A DNA stretch of 64,000 nt from Viridibacterium sp047600765. Its GTDB lineage: Bacteria; Pseudomonadota; Gammaproteobacteria; Burkholderiales; Rhodocyclaceae. Each line of letters opens with the position of its first letter. The stretch's first letter is position 1. The notes under the pieces were generated by a model. The model was given only the letters and a program-made list of their open reading frames with translations, was not told the origin of the DNA and did not search any database. Shown piece after piece: positions 34,999-46,600 of this stretch. Both the position numbers and the translations under genes were made by a program. The stretch is from positions 620,001 through 684,000 of the forward strand of contig JASGKF010000002.1 in NCBI GenBank assembly GCA_047600765.1, given 5' to 3'.

Positions 34999-35340
34999 TT
35001 ACCTCATTAAATCGATCAGCAACGCTTCTTGCCCGGAGCTTTGCAAATAAAACCCAGATATTGCTTTGTTAAAAACAATGGTATTTACGGCATCCAATAA
35101 ACACATTCCAACAAATCTATCGCCAAGGCGACCATCATCTTTGCTCACATAAAGTATGGCTCGCTTTTTTCCTTCATGTTCATTTAGCAAGATACTAATG
35201 GACTGACCTGCTGTGACATCTTTCACCGCAAAAAAAACCTCAGTCGTAGAAAAGCAATCAAGACTCTCAAGATGTATGGTTTCCCCATGGTTAGTGGTTA
35301 TGAAGCTGTTTAGGCTTTCGAACGAAGAGGGTGTTGGCAT
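34999..35340 (-). CDS. putative immunity protein for the RHS toxin tip
   Basis: A 113-residue soluble protein starting 20 bases after the RHS toxin end on the same strand, the standard place for a cognate immunity gene in polymorphic toxin loci. It has no signal peptide or membrane helix. The sequence has FFAVKDVTAGQSISILLNEH in the middle and GDRFVGMCLLDAVNTIVFNK later. It is clearly more AT-rich than its neighbours, as typical for exchanged toxin-immunity pairs. No Shine-Dalgarno is evident before ATG 35340. I recognise no named immunity family; the call rests on position, size and base composition. Confidence 0.6.
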   Translation of the reverse strand: MPTPSSFESLNSFITTNHGETIHLESLDCFSTTEVFFAVKDVTAGQSISILLNEHEGKKRAILYVSKDDGRLGDRFVGMCLLDAVNTIVFNKAISGFYLQSSGQEALLIDLMR

Positions 35341-35360
35341 GGTTTTTTACAAACTATTTA

Positions 35361-35770
35361 CTATCGTGGGCGTGGATAGGGCCCGCCAAATGTGGTGTAA
35401 ATAAAGTCGCTGTTAGGTGAGTTTGGGTCAGATAGGCACGCAGCCCAATGGCAGGCTCCCATGTTCTCTTTCAAGATATCGCTAAGCCTTGTCGGGGTTT
35501 GTGGTTTGATTGATGTTCCAACGATATTGGTCGAGAGCGATTGAGACTCTAATGGGGTTGCAAGAAGATTAGGGACTTTGTCGCCGGGAAAGTAGGTTCT
35601 TCTGTACAGGCTGTCTGGAACATTGTTTGTTTCAATGAGCTGTCCCAAGTCGTTTGTGATTGGAAAGCTATTAGGGGCATAGTGTGTGAAGCTGGTTCCG
35701 TTTGGTACTGTTATCTCTTCATAAGAGGCAGCACCGTGCGCGCTGATCACAACGCGTTTCGGCGCAACAT
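35361..35770 (-). other. toxin-tip domain with possible His/Cys catalytic dyad
   Basis: Within the last ~130 residues of the RHS protein, SAHG follows a hydrophobic strand (KRVVISAHG) and AACLS follows another (GACHWAACLS) about 100 residues later. The arrangement strand-HG then strand-xACxS is that of clan CD proteases (caspase, CHAT). The intervening PNGTSFTHYAPNSF and PGDKVPNLL blocks resemble the Stv-type tip as I remember it. Fold and activity are inferred. Confidence 0.45.
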
Positions 35771-37646
35771 ATCGCAATTTCGGCGTTTCACCATACTCGC
35801 CAGAGTACGTAGAGCTAATAGCCGACCCATTTCCACTTGGCGCTGGCTTGATATTCCTTAGTGATTTTGCCATCTGGCGTGAGCCAACGTAGCCATCTCC
35901 CATGGCTCCAATTTCCATCCCGGCGCTTACTTGGCTTTCATCTCCGCCTAACCAGCGCGTCAGCAGTCCTAGCCCAGTAGAGATGCTTATAGGATTGAGA
36001 ATCATGGCTAGATTGTTACCCCCTCTCCTTTGCTCATTCTCTATATATGCGATTTCCCTCGCCGAGGGGGGGGCGCTCATGTAGCGTTCACTAGGCGTAT
36101 AAAGTCCGTGAAGCAGACTCAGTTTGCCGCCGAGTCTCACCAAGTCTTCCGTTCTGTAAGACAGGTCGTTTTGCATGGATGAGTAAGCTTCTTCCATAGC
36201 ATCTAATACACCGCGTTGCAGCGTTTGCGGAAGACTTGCCGAGGCTTTCTGGGCATTGCTCAGTGCGACACGTGCATTCAAGCCCTCAACCCCGGAGAAC
36301 CGGTCGTATTCGCTGAAGAAAGTCATCCATAGTGGCTTGGCGGCCCAGGCGGCGCGTGCCTTATCCACATTGTCCTGATAGCCAGATAAGGTCTTCTGTA
36401 GTGTGGCTCGCGAGCGCGAGTCTTGCCCAACATATTCTTGCAGGTATCCGAGAAGTTTTATCTTGTCTTGTTCGCTCAGTGATTTTTCATCCTTGGAAAT
36501 CAAGACATTGCTTTCGTGATCTTCCCGGATCAGATCCCCCATCCTTTGGATTGCATTGTCGGACATTTTAGAGCCGCCAGTTTTTTCGTACTGACGAAGC
36601 AATTGATTTAGCTCTTTACGCTTGGCATGTGTAAGAAAGTTGTGCGTAGCGGCGTTCTCTGCTACGTCCATGGCTACTGCCGCATCTCTTCCAAATGCTG
36701 ATGCAGCAGCTGCACCAGCCAGTTTCTCCATCTGGATAAAGAGTTCTTTTCCTTTGCCGGACGTCGCATCCAAACCTAGACCATCATCGATAAAGTCGCG
36801 AATATACGAGCCCGCAAATGCGCTAGCCGCGCCGCCAATTGCTCCTGCCGCGACATCTTGACGTCTCAGCCGTGCGGTTATCGCGCCCAAAGCCGCATGA
36901 GCTGCAATATGTGCCCAAGACCCCTCTGTGCCCAAAATGCCAACGGTTCTGGTAACACTTCCTTTTTCACCATTTATCGTGAGCGAGGTTTTTGCCGCAT
37001 CGCCAATGTATTGTGCTGCAACCTGTGTCGCGGTACTGATCAGCAAACCGCGCATATCCAGTTTGCGATTTACGATCACTTGGGAAATGGCGTTGGTTGC
37101 CAGTGCTGTCGTGATGCGCTGCCCCGCAATTTGCCAGTCGGTTTGCTTTAGGTATTCTGGCGTGCCGTCTTTCTTGAACAGCAGGTTGCCTTTGCCGTCG
37201 TCGGCTTGAGTGCGGAAGGCGTCACCCAGTGCGGTTGTGGCTGCCGCTGAAGCGGCAGCCACGGCAACGCTGCGCCAGTCAAATTTCTTCTGGAGTCCGG
37301 TAGCAACTGCAATACCTTGGGAAATGGCGCTACCAGCGGCGGCGTTAAGGCCGGCTGTGATGTAGGGGTGGGCTTTTGCAAATGCTTGAGTGGTTACGCC
37401 TCCGGCGGCACCAAGACCGGCACCAACGCCAGAGCCAATCGCAGAAATACCAACCTGTTTCCAGTTGATGCTCTTCTGGACTCCCATTGCGATACCTACG
37501 CCTTGGCTGACAATGGAGCCAATAGCCCCTGCCACCACTGCGGCCGCAAACCCTGCGGCCCCAAAGCTGCCCGCAAGCACTGACGCCCCAATTGCCATGT
37601 AACTTGCGCCAGCTGCTGCCAAGGCAGAGGCCGTCATGGTGGAACC
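35361..37646 (-). CDS. C-terminal part of the giant RHS protein, with toxin tip (separated by a frameshift)
   Basis: This frame continues the RHS protein after one extra base in the CCC run at 37645-37647 (GGG on the coding strand). Removing it joins AVAAG to STMTASALAAAG without a break. The segment is about 760 residues: first Gly/Ala-rich hydrophobic repeats (two copies of an AxGxxISQGxxxAxGxQK-like unit, with SIVSQGVGIAMGVQKSINW and AISQGIAVATGLQKKFDW), then a charged helical region, then a tip. The last 120 residues contain VVISAHGAASYEE and GACHWAACLSDP, recalling a His-Gly ... Ala-Cys dyad and the 'putative adhesin Stv' type tips of RHS proteins. An internal ATG at 37637 could serve if expressed alone. 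Confidence 0.75.
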   Translation of the reverse strand, partial: GSTMTASALAAAGASYMAIGASVLAGSFGAAGFAAAVVAGAIGSIVSQGVGIAMGVQKSINWKQVGISAIGSGVGAGLGAAGGVTTQAFAKAHPYITAGLNAAAGSAISQGIAVATGLQKKFDWRSVAVAAASAAATTALGDAFRTQADDGKGNLLFKKDGTPEYLKQTDWQIAGQRITTALATNAISQVIVNRKLDMRGLLISTATQVAAQYIGDAAKTSLTINGEKGSVTRTVGILGTEGSWAHIAAHAALGAITARLRRQDVAAGAIGGAASAFAGSYIRDFIDDGLGLDATSGKGKELFIQMEKLAGAAAASAFGRDAAVAMDVAENAATHNFLTHAKRKELNQLLRQYEKTGGSKMSDNAIQRMGDLIREDHESNVLISKDEKSLSEQDKIKLLGYLQEYVGQDSRSRATLQKTLSGYQDNVDKARAAWAAKPLWMTFFSEYDRFSGVEGLNARVALSNAQKASASLPQTLQRGVLDAMEEAYSSMQNDLSYRTEDLVRLGGKLSLLHGLYTPSERYMSAPPSAREIAYIENEQRRGGNNLAMILNPISISTGLGLLTRWLGGDESQVSAGMEIGAMGDGYVGSRQMAKSLRNIKPAPSGNGSAISSTYSGEYGETPKLRYVAPKRVVISAHGAASYEEITVPNGTSFTHYAPNSFPITNDLGQLIETNNVPDSLYRRTYFPGDKVPNLLATPLESQSLSTNIVGTSIKPQTPTRLSDILKENMGACHWAACLSDPNSPNSDFIYTTFGGPYPRPR

Positions 37647-40600
37647 CGGCAGCAACAGCAACGCCCCCAATCGTTGCGCCCGCAGCCCCTGCCGTCGTTG
37701 CTGCGCCGAACAATACTGCGCCTGCTCCAGCAGTAAAGATCGTTACGATGATCGCGATGATGACAATGATGATCATCATCGCCGCGCCACAACCCTTCTT
37801 GCCCGCCGGCGGTTCCGGCGGTTCCGGCATCGTCGGCGTGGTGTCGCCGATGATGTCGCCAGCCTTATAAGGCTTGTAGGTGTCCGAGGTGTTGTGGATG
37901 TTGGTTACACGATTGGGAATCGTGAGGCTGCGACCGGCTTGCAGTGTGCCGCCGTTGGCGTCGGCCAGCAGGTACCACATGCGTGAATCGCCGAACAGGT
38001 TCTGCGCGATGCTCTTCCAGCTGTCGCCGGCATTGACCACGTAAGTGCCAGGGGCCGAGGCGGCGATCTGCTTGGTTACCTCAACGTAGTTGGCGTCGAA
38101 GTCCACCGTGCCGCCCGCTGCCGTAGAGCCCACGCTCTTGTCGTTGGCGTAGTAGTAGTAATCGCTCTTGCCTGCTTGCGTCTTTGTAACGATCTGACCG
38201 CTCTGCTGGCTGATGAAGCTGCGATCCTTGCTGTTGTCATGCTGGTCGTCGACGGAGACGAGGTTGCCGTTGACGTCGTAGGCGCTGGTCGTCGTACCCG
38301 GGATGAAGTTGCGGCTCCAGCCCGAGTGCGTGGCTTCCTTGTAGCTGTCGTACTTGGCGTAGGTGTAGCTGAAATAGTTGGTGTTGCCGCCGCCAACCGT
38401 GCGGTACTTCGAAGCATTGCCCGCGTGATCGTTGGTGAAGTAGACCGTGCTTTGATAACTGCCGTTGCTGTAGCTCAGCTGGCGGATCAGCGTGCCGTTG
38501 TGGTCGAAGGTATTGACCTGCTTCTGCGGCGTTTTAGCGGCATTGGTGGTCTGCTCGAGCGTGCGGCCGGCGAGGTCATAGATGCGTGAGCTGTCTTCGA
38601 CCCCGTTGCGGTAGATCTTGGTGATGCGGTTGTTGTTGTCGTAGTCGTAGCGCTCGGTCATCTCCTTGTAGACCGGGGCTTCCTTGGTGCCTTCGTTGAT
38701 GTACGAGAACGAGAAGCGGCGGTTGCCCGCGCCGTCATAGGCGATCTGGATGCCTTGCTGGTTGGTGATGCCGACTGCGCCGTTGACGAGGCGGCCCTGG
38801 GTCAGGGTGATGCGGTTGAGGCCGTCGTAGAGGTACCAGTTTTCGGTCGTGCGCCAGGTTTCCTGCGTTTCGGCCAGCTGGGTTGTCGTGGTCGTCGCGG
38901 GCTGGCTACCGAAGCCACCGCTGCTGGCCAGCACGGCCGTGCCGGCCACGTTATCCAGGGCATTGTTGGCCTTGCCGTAGTAGTGGGCAATGACGTTGCG
39001 GCGGTTGCCGTAGGCGTCGTAGGCGTAGGTCAGGTCGTAGCGGTTGTCGCTGAGGGCCGTAATCCAGCCTTGGGCGTTGTAGCTGATGCGCGTGTCCTGG
39101 TAAACCACGTTGCCCTGGCCGAAGCGTTCCTGCGTGTGGCGGCCATTGGCATCGATGAGGTAGAAGGTCTCGCTGTCGAGCTTGCCGTCACGGATGCGGC
39201 GCTGGGCGCCGTTCTCGTAATAGCTGTACTGCAGGTCCTGGCCCTTGCTGCTGGTTTGGCTGACCAACTGGCCAGCCTTGTTGTAGCTGAGGTTGTAGGT
39301 CGTGATGTTGCTGTAGGTCGCGGCCAGGCCATTGAGGCTGCTGGCAGGCACGCTGCCATTGACGTAGGTGTTGGCCGTCAGATCGGTGCGGACGGTCATC
39401 TGACCGAAGTAGGTGTAGGCCCAGCGCTGGCGGTCGCCATTGCCATTGAGGGTGTAGACCTTGTTGCCGCGTTCGTCGTAGGCATTACGCGTGTCTTCGC
39501 CCATGCCGGTGCGGCTGCGGATGAGCTTGCCGTTGAGGTCGAACCAGGCCTGGGTCGTATCACCGATGTCCTTGCCATTCAGCGTACCGGCTTGCGTCTG
39601 GGTGAAGCTCTCGATCAGGTTGCCGCGTTCGTCGTAGCGGTTGCTGGTGTAGCCGCCGCCAGTGGGGCGCGTCGTCTTGGTGAGGCGGTTGAGTTTGTCG
39701 TACGCGTAGGACGTGGTGACGCCGTTGCCGTCGGTGACGCTGGTCTTGCGACCGAGCAGATCGAAGGTCTGGCTCCAATGCGAGCCATCCGAGCGGTATT
39801 CGTCGGTTTGCTGGCCGGACTTGTCGAACAGGTAGTAGGTGTCGTAGCCGTTGGCATCGGTCGCGATGATCTGGCGACCCAGGATGTCGTAGGCGTTGGT
39901 GGTAACGGTCTTGAGCGACTGGGTCGTATTGGTAGCGCTGGTCGTCGTGATCTTCGGTTGTTGCTGGCGCAGCACGTGATTGCCGGCGTCATAGCGGGTG
40001 ATGGTCAGGCTGTCGCTGTTGACGATGTCGGACAGGCTGCCGGCGCGGGAGGCGTCGAAATTCAGCGCGGTGGTGACCGAAGGATCGCTGGCGACCAGCA
40101 CATTGCCCCAGCGGTCCAAGGTCTGGGTGAGCGTGGGGCTGACCCAGGTGCGCGCGGCATCTTGCGTGGTGTTGACGATGTTGGCGTAGCCCTGCGCGTT
40201 GATGCTGATGGTGCCGGTGGCGCGAGCGAATTCGGCACCGTTGTCGTGGTGGCTGTAGGTGATGCGGTATTCGTAGTTGGCGTTGTTAGGTAGGGTCGCG
40301 AGGTCGGCGACCTTGTCCGTACCGTAGTCTGCAACGGCCAGCGTCGTCCACGCACCCGTGCTGCCTGCCGCACGATATTCCGCCTTGGCAGTGAGGCCCG
40401 GTTCAGTACTGCGCGGCAGGACCAGAGCCTTGCTGTGCTGGTTGCTGCTGACGTTGTGCTGCTGGACCAGGTGCTCGACGCCGTTGATGTCTTTCTTGTA
40501 CAGACGCATGCCGACGAGGTTTGCAGACCAGTTCGACTGGGCAAACACGGCCTGCGTGCTCACATTGCCGTTGAAGAAGCCGGTGTCGACCGTCTCGGTG

Positions 40601-43600
40601 ATGGCGCCAGTGGCCGGATTGCCGAATTCGACAACGAGGCGCTGATCACCACCGCCCCAGGCAGCGGTGCTGCTGAAGCTGAGGTTGATCTTGTTGCCAT
40701 CAATGATGGTGCCCCAGTGGGTGGCGCTGGACACGCCTCCGTAGCTGTTGATCCAGGTTTCGGTCCAGGATCCGTAGTGAGAGGAGACGCCGTCGTTGAC
40801 GCCATTGAAAGTCGTGGCGAGGTCGATGCCCGCGAACTCTCCCCAGTTTTCCAGGCTTGAGCCGGATTCGACCGAGAAGCCGGCCTGCTTTTGCTGGATG
40901 GCGCGTTCGTTGTAGTCGTAGACGGTCTCGGTGCGGCTGACTTCGGCCGCCAGGTTGCCTTCCACCTTGTAACGCAGGTTGGCGACGCTGGTTACGTTGC
41001 TGAAGCCGGTCTTGAGATCCAGAGTCTGGCTGCGGATCTCGGCGGTTTTCTGACCGGCTACGTCGTAGAGGTAGACCTTGTTGACGCCGTCACCGCTGTT
41101 GGTGCGCCAGACACGGCCTGCCTTGTCGTAGTCGCTGTATTCCTGCCAGCCGTTGGCGGCATTACTGACGTCACCGGTGTAGGTGCCCTTGGCGACGATT
41201 TCGCCGAAGCCGTTGTACTGCACCTGCTCAGTGACCTGCTTGGTCAGATCGCGCGGAGCAAGGGGGACGTTGCTGTTGAGGAAGTTCTGGTACGCCGCAG
41301 CATTGTTGTCTTTGGCGACGCTGGTGACATTGCCCCCGGACATGGTGAAGCGGCCGCTAAAGACGCTGTCGAACTTGCTATCAAGCATGGTTGTGGCGGC
41401 GAACTCGTACTCGCCGTCGCCCCCGGTCAGGTTGGCGGCGTCAACGGTGTTGCGCATGCCAAACACGATGGGGTCAGTGACCGACCAGGTGCTTGCCCCG
41501 ACTTTCCGGTAATAGAAGCGCTCTGTACCGCCGTCCTGCGGGGCGCCGGCGTAGCTGATCAAGCGGGTGGGCGATGCCGAGCCGGCAGACCCACCGTTCT
41601 CAGCGCGATAGATGCCGCCGGTGGCAAGGGTAGTGTTCCCTTGAAGCCAACCTGCAAAGCCGCCCATACCACTGCCAGAGGCGACAGGCCCTTCGCCGTA
41701 GAAAATGGTGATCGTGTTCCCTGCCTTGTCCCGCTTTTGCACCCAAATCTGGTGAATGCCGGTGACATGGTCGCCATTGGGCTGATAGTAAGTCCCTGTC
41801 GGGGCTTCTTCTGCTTTGAAAGTGCGAACGTCGGTTTTGTCGTGATAGGCCCAGCCGTAGATCGGAATGGGGTTGTACCAGGTGCCGGTGTTTCCGAGGG
41901 GCTCCCAGTGCTTGTATTGATAGTTGACGGTAATGGTGATGTCGCCGTCGCCCCAATCGCTGATGTCATTCCAGTACAGCGTGATCTTTTCGCCCCCGAT
42001 ATTGCGATCGAAATACGGTTGCTCCATGCGGATATCGCCATCGCGTTGCACGGCTCGGTCATCGGTAAGCGCCGAGGGCGTAATGGTGGCGATCTGGTGC
42101 CCCAGTGCGTCGTACTGGTAGAGCTTGGTACCGTGTTGCACGCGGCCTTGCACGTCGGTCTGATCCCACCATTCCTTGGCGGTCTGGCCGGTGCTGTTAT
42201 ACGAGAACCAGGTGGACTTGCCCTCGGCGTCAACGTCACGGATGACGTGGCCGGCCTTGTCGTAGACCTTGTAGCTGGTCTGGTCTGCTGCGGCATTGAC
42301 CGTGGCTGCGGTGTAGCCGTTAACGTTGACATTGGTCGGTGCGTTGCTGAAACGCGTGGTGCGCGTCTGATTGCCCAGCGCGTCGTAGCTCGTTTCGACC
42401 AGGGCAAGGCTGTTGTTGCCTGCTGGCGTGATCGTGGCGATGTTGCGGCCGAGGACGTCGTAGTAGCTATAGGCCGTGGCACCGGTCGGGTCGGTGGTCT
42501 GCACCATGTTGCCGACGGCGTCGTAGGCGTAGCTGCTGGTCAGGTCGCCGACAACACGTTGCTGGCGCAGTTGTGCGTCCAGCGTGGTGTACTCGTAACC
42601 AACGCGCGTCTCGCTGATCTTGCGGTTGGTACGGTCGTAGCGGTAGCGCACTTCGCGGTCGTAACCGAGCTCGCCAGTGCTGTTCTGGGCGGTGCTGGTG
42701 ACGACGTTGCGATAGCTGATGGCGTCCCAGTCTCCGCTGGCGAGCGCTTTGGCGTACTCGATCTGGCCGGAGAGGTTGCCGGCTTCGTCATACTTCCAGA
42801 CGGTCAGGTAGCCGAGGGCGTCGACCTGGGCGGTCTTGTTGCCACGTACGTCGTAGTAGAAGTAGGTGTGCGTCCAGGTGTTCGTCGTGCTGTTGCGCAA
42901 GACCGATTGCTTGATGAGCTGGCCTTGTGCGTTGTAGGTGCTGGCGGTCTGCTTGCCTGCGTCGAAGAGCTGTTCCAACGAGCTTGATTTGCTCGAGTCG
43001 TAGTTGGTAACCGTCGGTTCGGTGACCAGGCTGACCAGATTGCGCTTGTCGTAGATGGTGGAGATCGTGCGGTCTCCACTCGGATCGAGCGCGGCCAGCA
43101 GTGTCGCGACGTCGCTGGCGCTGAAGGCGGTAGTGCGGCCAGCGATGTTGATGGCCTGGGCGTGGCGCGTCAGTGTGGCCTGGTTGCCGAAACTGTCGAA
43201 GCTGTAGCTGGTGACGTAGCCGAGCGCATCGATTTCGTATTTGACGAGGCCGCGGCTGTCGTAGACGCGGAAGCTCTTGTTGCCGGCCGCATCGGTGTTG
43301 ATGACGGCCTGGCCGAGCGCGTTGTAGAGCGTGGAAACAGTGGCGCTCTGCTGGGACTCGACGCGTGTGACGGCGCTGCCGACACCGTTGGTGGCGATAT
43401 TGTCTGCGACCGAGTTGTAAACCCCGACGCTTTGCGATGTCGTCTGGACCTGGTGACCCAGTGCGTCGTAGCTGTAGCTGGTGGTGCGGGCGTCGGCGGT
43501 GCCATACGCTTCGGTGCGTGCGGCCAGGTGGCCGAGCGCGTCGTAGCTGTAGCGGGTTTCCAGGCGTACGGAGGTGTTGCTGCTGGTGAGCGTGAGGGCT

Positions 43601-46600
43601 TCGTTGTAGCTGGTGACCTTGACCTCGGGTGTCAGCTCGCTGCTCAGTTGGCCCAGCGCGTCATAGCTGTAGTTCCAGGTGTTGCCCAGCTTGTTGGTGT
43701 AGCTGAGTTTGTTGCCCAGAGCGTCGTAGGTGAAGGACTCGCCATGGTTTTCGGCATCGATGGTCGATTCCAGGCGGCCGAGCTTGTCGTAGCTGAAGGT
43801 GTTGATACGGGCCTGCTGGCCGGCGGAGAGGTCGGTGATGAAGGTGGCCGGACCGCTACTGCTGCTGGCATGCGGATCAAAGCTGCCTTGGGTGCCTTTG
43901 ACGAACTGGCCGCCAACCAGGTAGCTGATGGTGTAGGTGTAGGTGCCGCCGGTGAGGTCACCGAGGCTGACCTGGTTATTGCCACCCGACGTAGTGACCG
44001 CTGCGCTGCGCGTTTCGCCCGTCTTGGTGTTGGTGTAGCTGAACTGGACCGTGCTGTTGGCCGGTTGGTTGGCCGCGCTCCAGCTCAGGCTGGTGCCGAC
44101 GGTGGCGTTGGCTACTTCGCCGATTTCGTAGCGGAACGAGGGGCGAGCTTCCAGCGTGCCGTCTGGTTTGTGCAGCCACAGGACGACATCGTAGATGCCG
44201 GTAACCAGCGCACCATTGGTCTTGAGGTTGATTTCGCCGTGGTAGCCGGAATTACCCGAAGGCAGGGTAATGGCGGTGTTGAGCAGGTTGCCCGTAGCGT
44301 GGTCGTAGACGCGCGCTTCGATGCGGTCGTACTGCGTCCAGACAGTGCTGTTGGCGAAGTAACCTGTGATGGCGCTGCCCTGGCCGACAGCTGTTGGCTG
44401 CGTGCTGCTCAGCGCGCCGAAGTAGCGAGTGAGATCGACGCTGTTTGCGTTGGTGCTGGTGGCGGTTACGGCGTGGTTCTTGGTGTCGGTGATGACGTCT
44501 TGCGAGCGCTTGAGCACCTTGCCCTGACTATCGAGATACTCGATGCGGTACTCATAGACGTCGGACACGACAGTACCCAGCGATGTGGAGTAACGGCCAT
44601 TGCTGAGGCTGACAGGCATTTCAGCAAAGGCTGCCGTCGGGGTGTTGGCCGTGCGGTAGCTGAAACGGACCGTAGTGGCGTCGGCAGGCTTGGTCGAGGC
44701 ATCCCAGCTGAGCGTTGAGGGTTTGTTGACGTCGCGGACGTTGACGGAAAGGGTCTTGGTCTTGCTCCAGGCGCTGTCACCGTCGCCATGCATGACCATT
44801 TGCTGGCTCCAGCTCCCGCCGTACTCCTGTACCCATTCCAGTTGCTCGTAACTGGCTATGTCGTCGCGGATCAGGATTTCGACACGGTAGCTACCCGCTG
44901 ACAACGAGCCGAGATTGACGCTGCCATTCCAGCCCACCGAGGTGGTGCCCCAGTACGTGTAGTTGTTACCGTACTGGTTCTGGCCCGTCAGCTCGCCCGT
45001 AAACGTCCACGGATGCTCAACGGTGGCGAAAGGCGTTGTTTCGCCATCGCGGTAGATGCGCGCGCGAATATAAGTGGGTGTGTTGTCAGGAAGTTCGAGT
45101 TCGGCATTGACGACGCTGGCAGGGATGGACCAGCCATTGCCGTCCGCGACCAGGCCCTCTGCTGAGGCCACCCAGCCGACATTGGTCACGTTGGCCGTCT
45201 GCAGCGTCGAGGGGTCGTTGAAAGTCAGCGTGAATTGCTGCGTGGGGTCAATCGTGCTGTCACGCAGTGCGTAGTTCAGATAGGTGTACGGCTGGTTGGC
45301 GGCATGCACGTATTGCGGGCCGACTTCGTACAGGAGGCTGGGCTTGACGCTGTTGGTGCCATCCTTTTTGTAGACCGTGATTTCGACCGTGTAGCGGCCA
45401 TTGGCAAGGACGCCATTGGTCTTGAGGTTGATGTTGCCGTTGTAGCTGGTTTCGTACTCGGGGTAGGTCCAGGCGGTGCTGACGACGTTGCCGTTGGTGT
45501 CCTTGACGGTAGCGAGGATCTTGTCGATCGTCGGGATGTCACCGGCGGCAATGGGGTAGCCGCTGATCGACGAACCCGTCACCGTGCTGGAGGTCACCGT
45601 CGGCGTGCTGAAGGTCACACCGGTGTTGTGCGTACCGGCGGCGCTGGTGATGTTCAGCGTGCCGTCGGCAGAGCGCACGATGCGCGAGTAGCTGTCGCGA
45701 TAGAGGATCTGGTATTCGTAGGTAGCGAAAGGCAGATCGTTCAGACTGACCTGGTGGTTGCTGCCAGAGGCCGAGATGCTCGCGGTCAGCCACGTTGTCG
45801 TGCCCGTCGGGCGGTACTGGAAGCTGACCGTCGAACCGGACGGCTGCAGGTTCGTGGGCCAGGTGACCGTGTTCTGCGAGATATTCTGCTGCCCGACCTC
45901 GTACACGAAGCTCGGCTTGGTTTCCGTCGCGCCGTTCTTGCGCTTGTAGGTCAGCGTGACGTTGTAGCTGCCATTGGCGAGGACTGCGCCGACCTTGAGG
46001 TTGACTGCGCTGGTGTTGCTTTCGAACTCCGGATAGGTACGTGCTGTGCTGATCAGGGCATTGGTGAAGCGATCACGCACTTCCGCATCGATGTACTCGA
46101 TGCTGGCTACGTCACCCGCAGCAACGTAACCCGTGATCGACGAACCCGCGCTCGCCGTGGACGTGACCTGGGTGTACGAGAAGCTGGCCGTCGGTGTCGT
46201 CGTGCCACCGAAGTTGCTGGTCAGCGTGCCGGTCGCCGATTTGACGATGCGACCGTAGCTGTCGGTGTAGTTGATCTTGTATTCGTAGTTGCCGGCCGTG
46301 ATGCTGCCCAGGTTGGCTTGCAGGTTGCTGCCGTTGGTGCTGATAGAGGCCGTGCTCCAGGCGCCTGTGCTGCCCGACGGCCGGAAGCTGAAGCTGGCCG
46401 TAGTCCCCGCCGGCTGGCTGCTGCTTGCCCAGCTCGTATAGGTGGGGTTGGTGATCGAGCCGATCTGGATGCTGATGGTTTTGACCTTGCTCCAGGCGCT
46501 GTCGCCATCACCGTGGACGACATTTTCGTAGCCGCCACCACCGTAATGATCGACCCACTCGTTGCTGATCCAGCCATTGACGTCGTCCCGCACCAGTAGT

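Noticed and set aside
37345..37644. Trp/Arg/Cys-rich 100-residue extension at the end of the first RHS frame as a real toxin domain
   Set aside because: It overlaps, out of frame, a hydrophobic Gly/Ala-rich sequence that continues the upstream pattern; it is best explained as frameshift noise.
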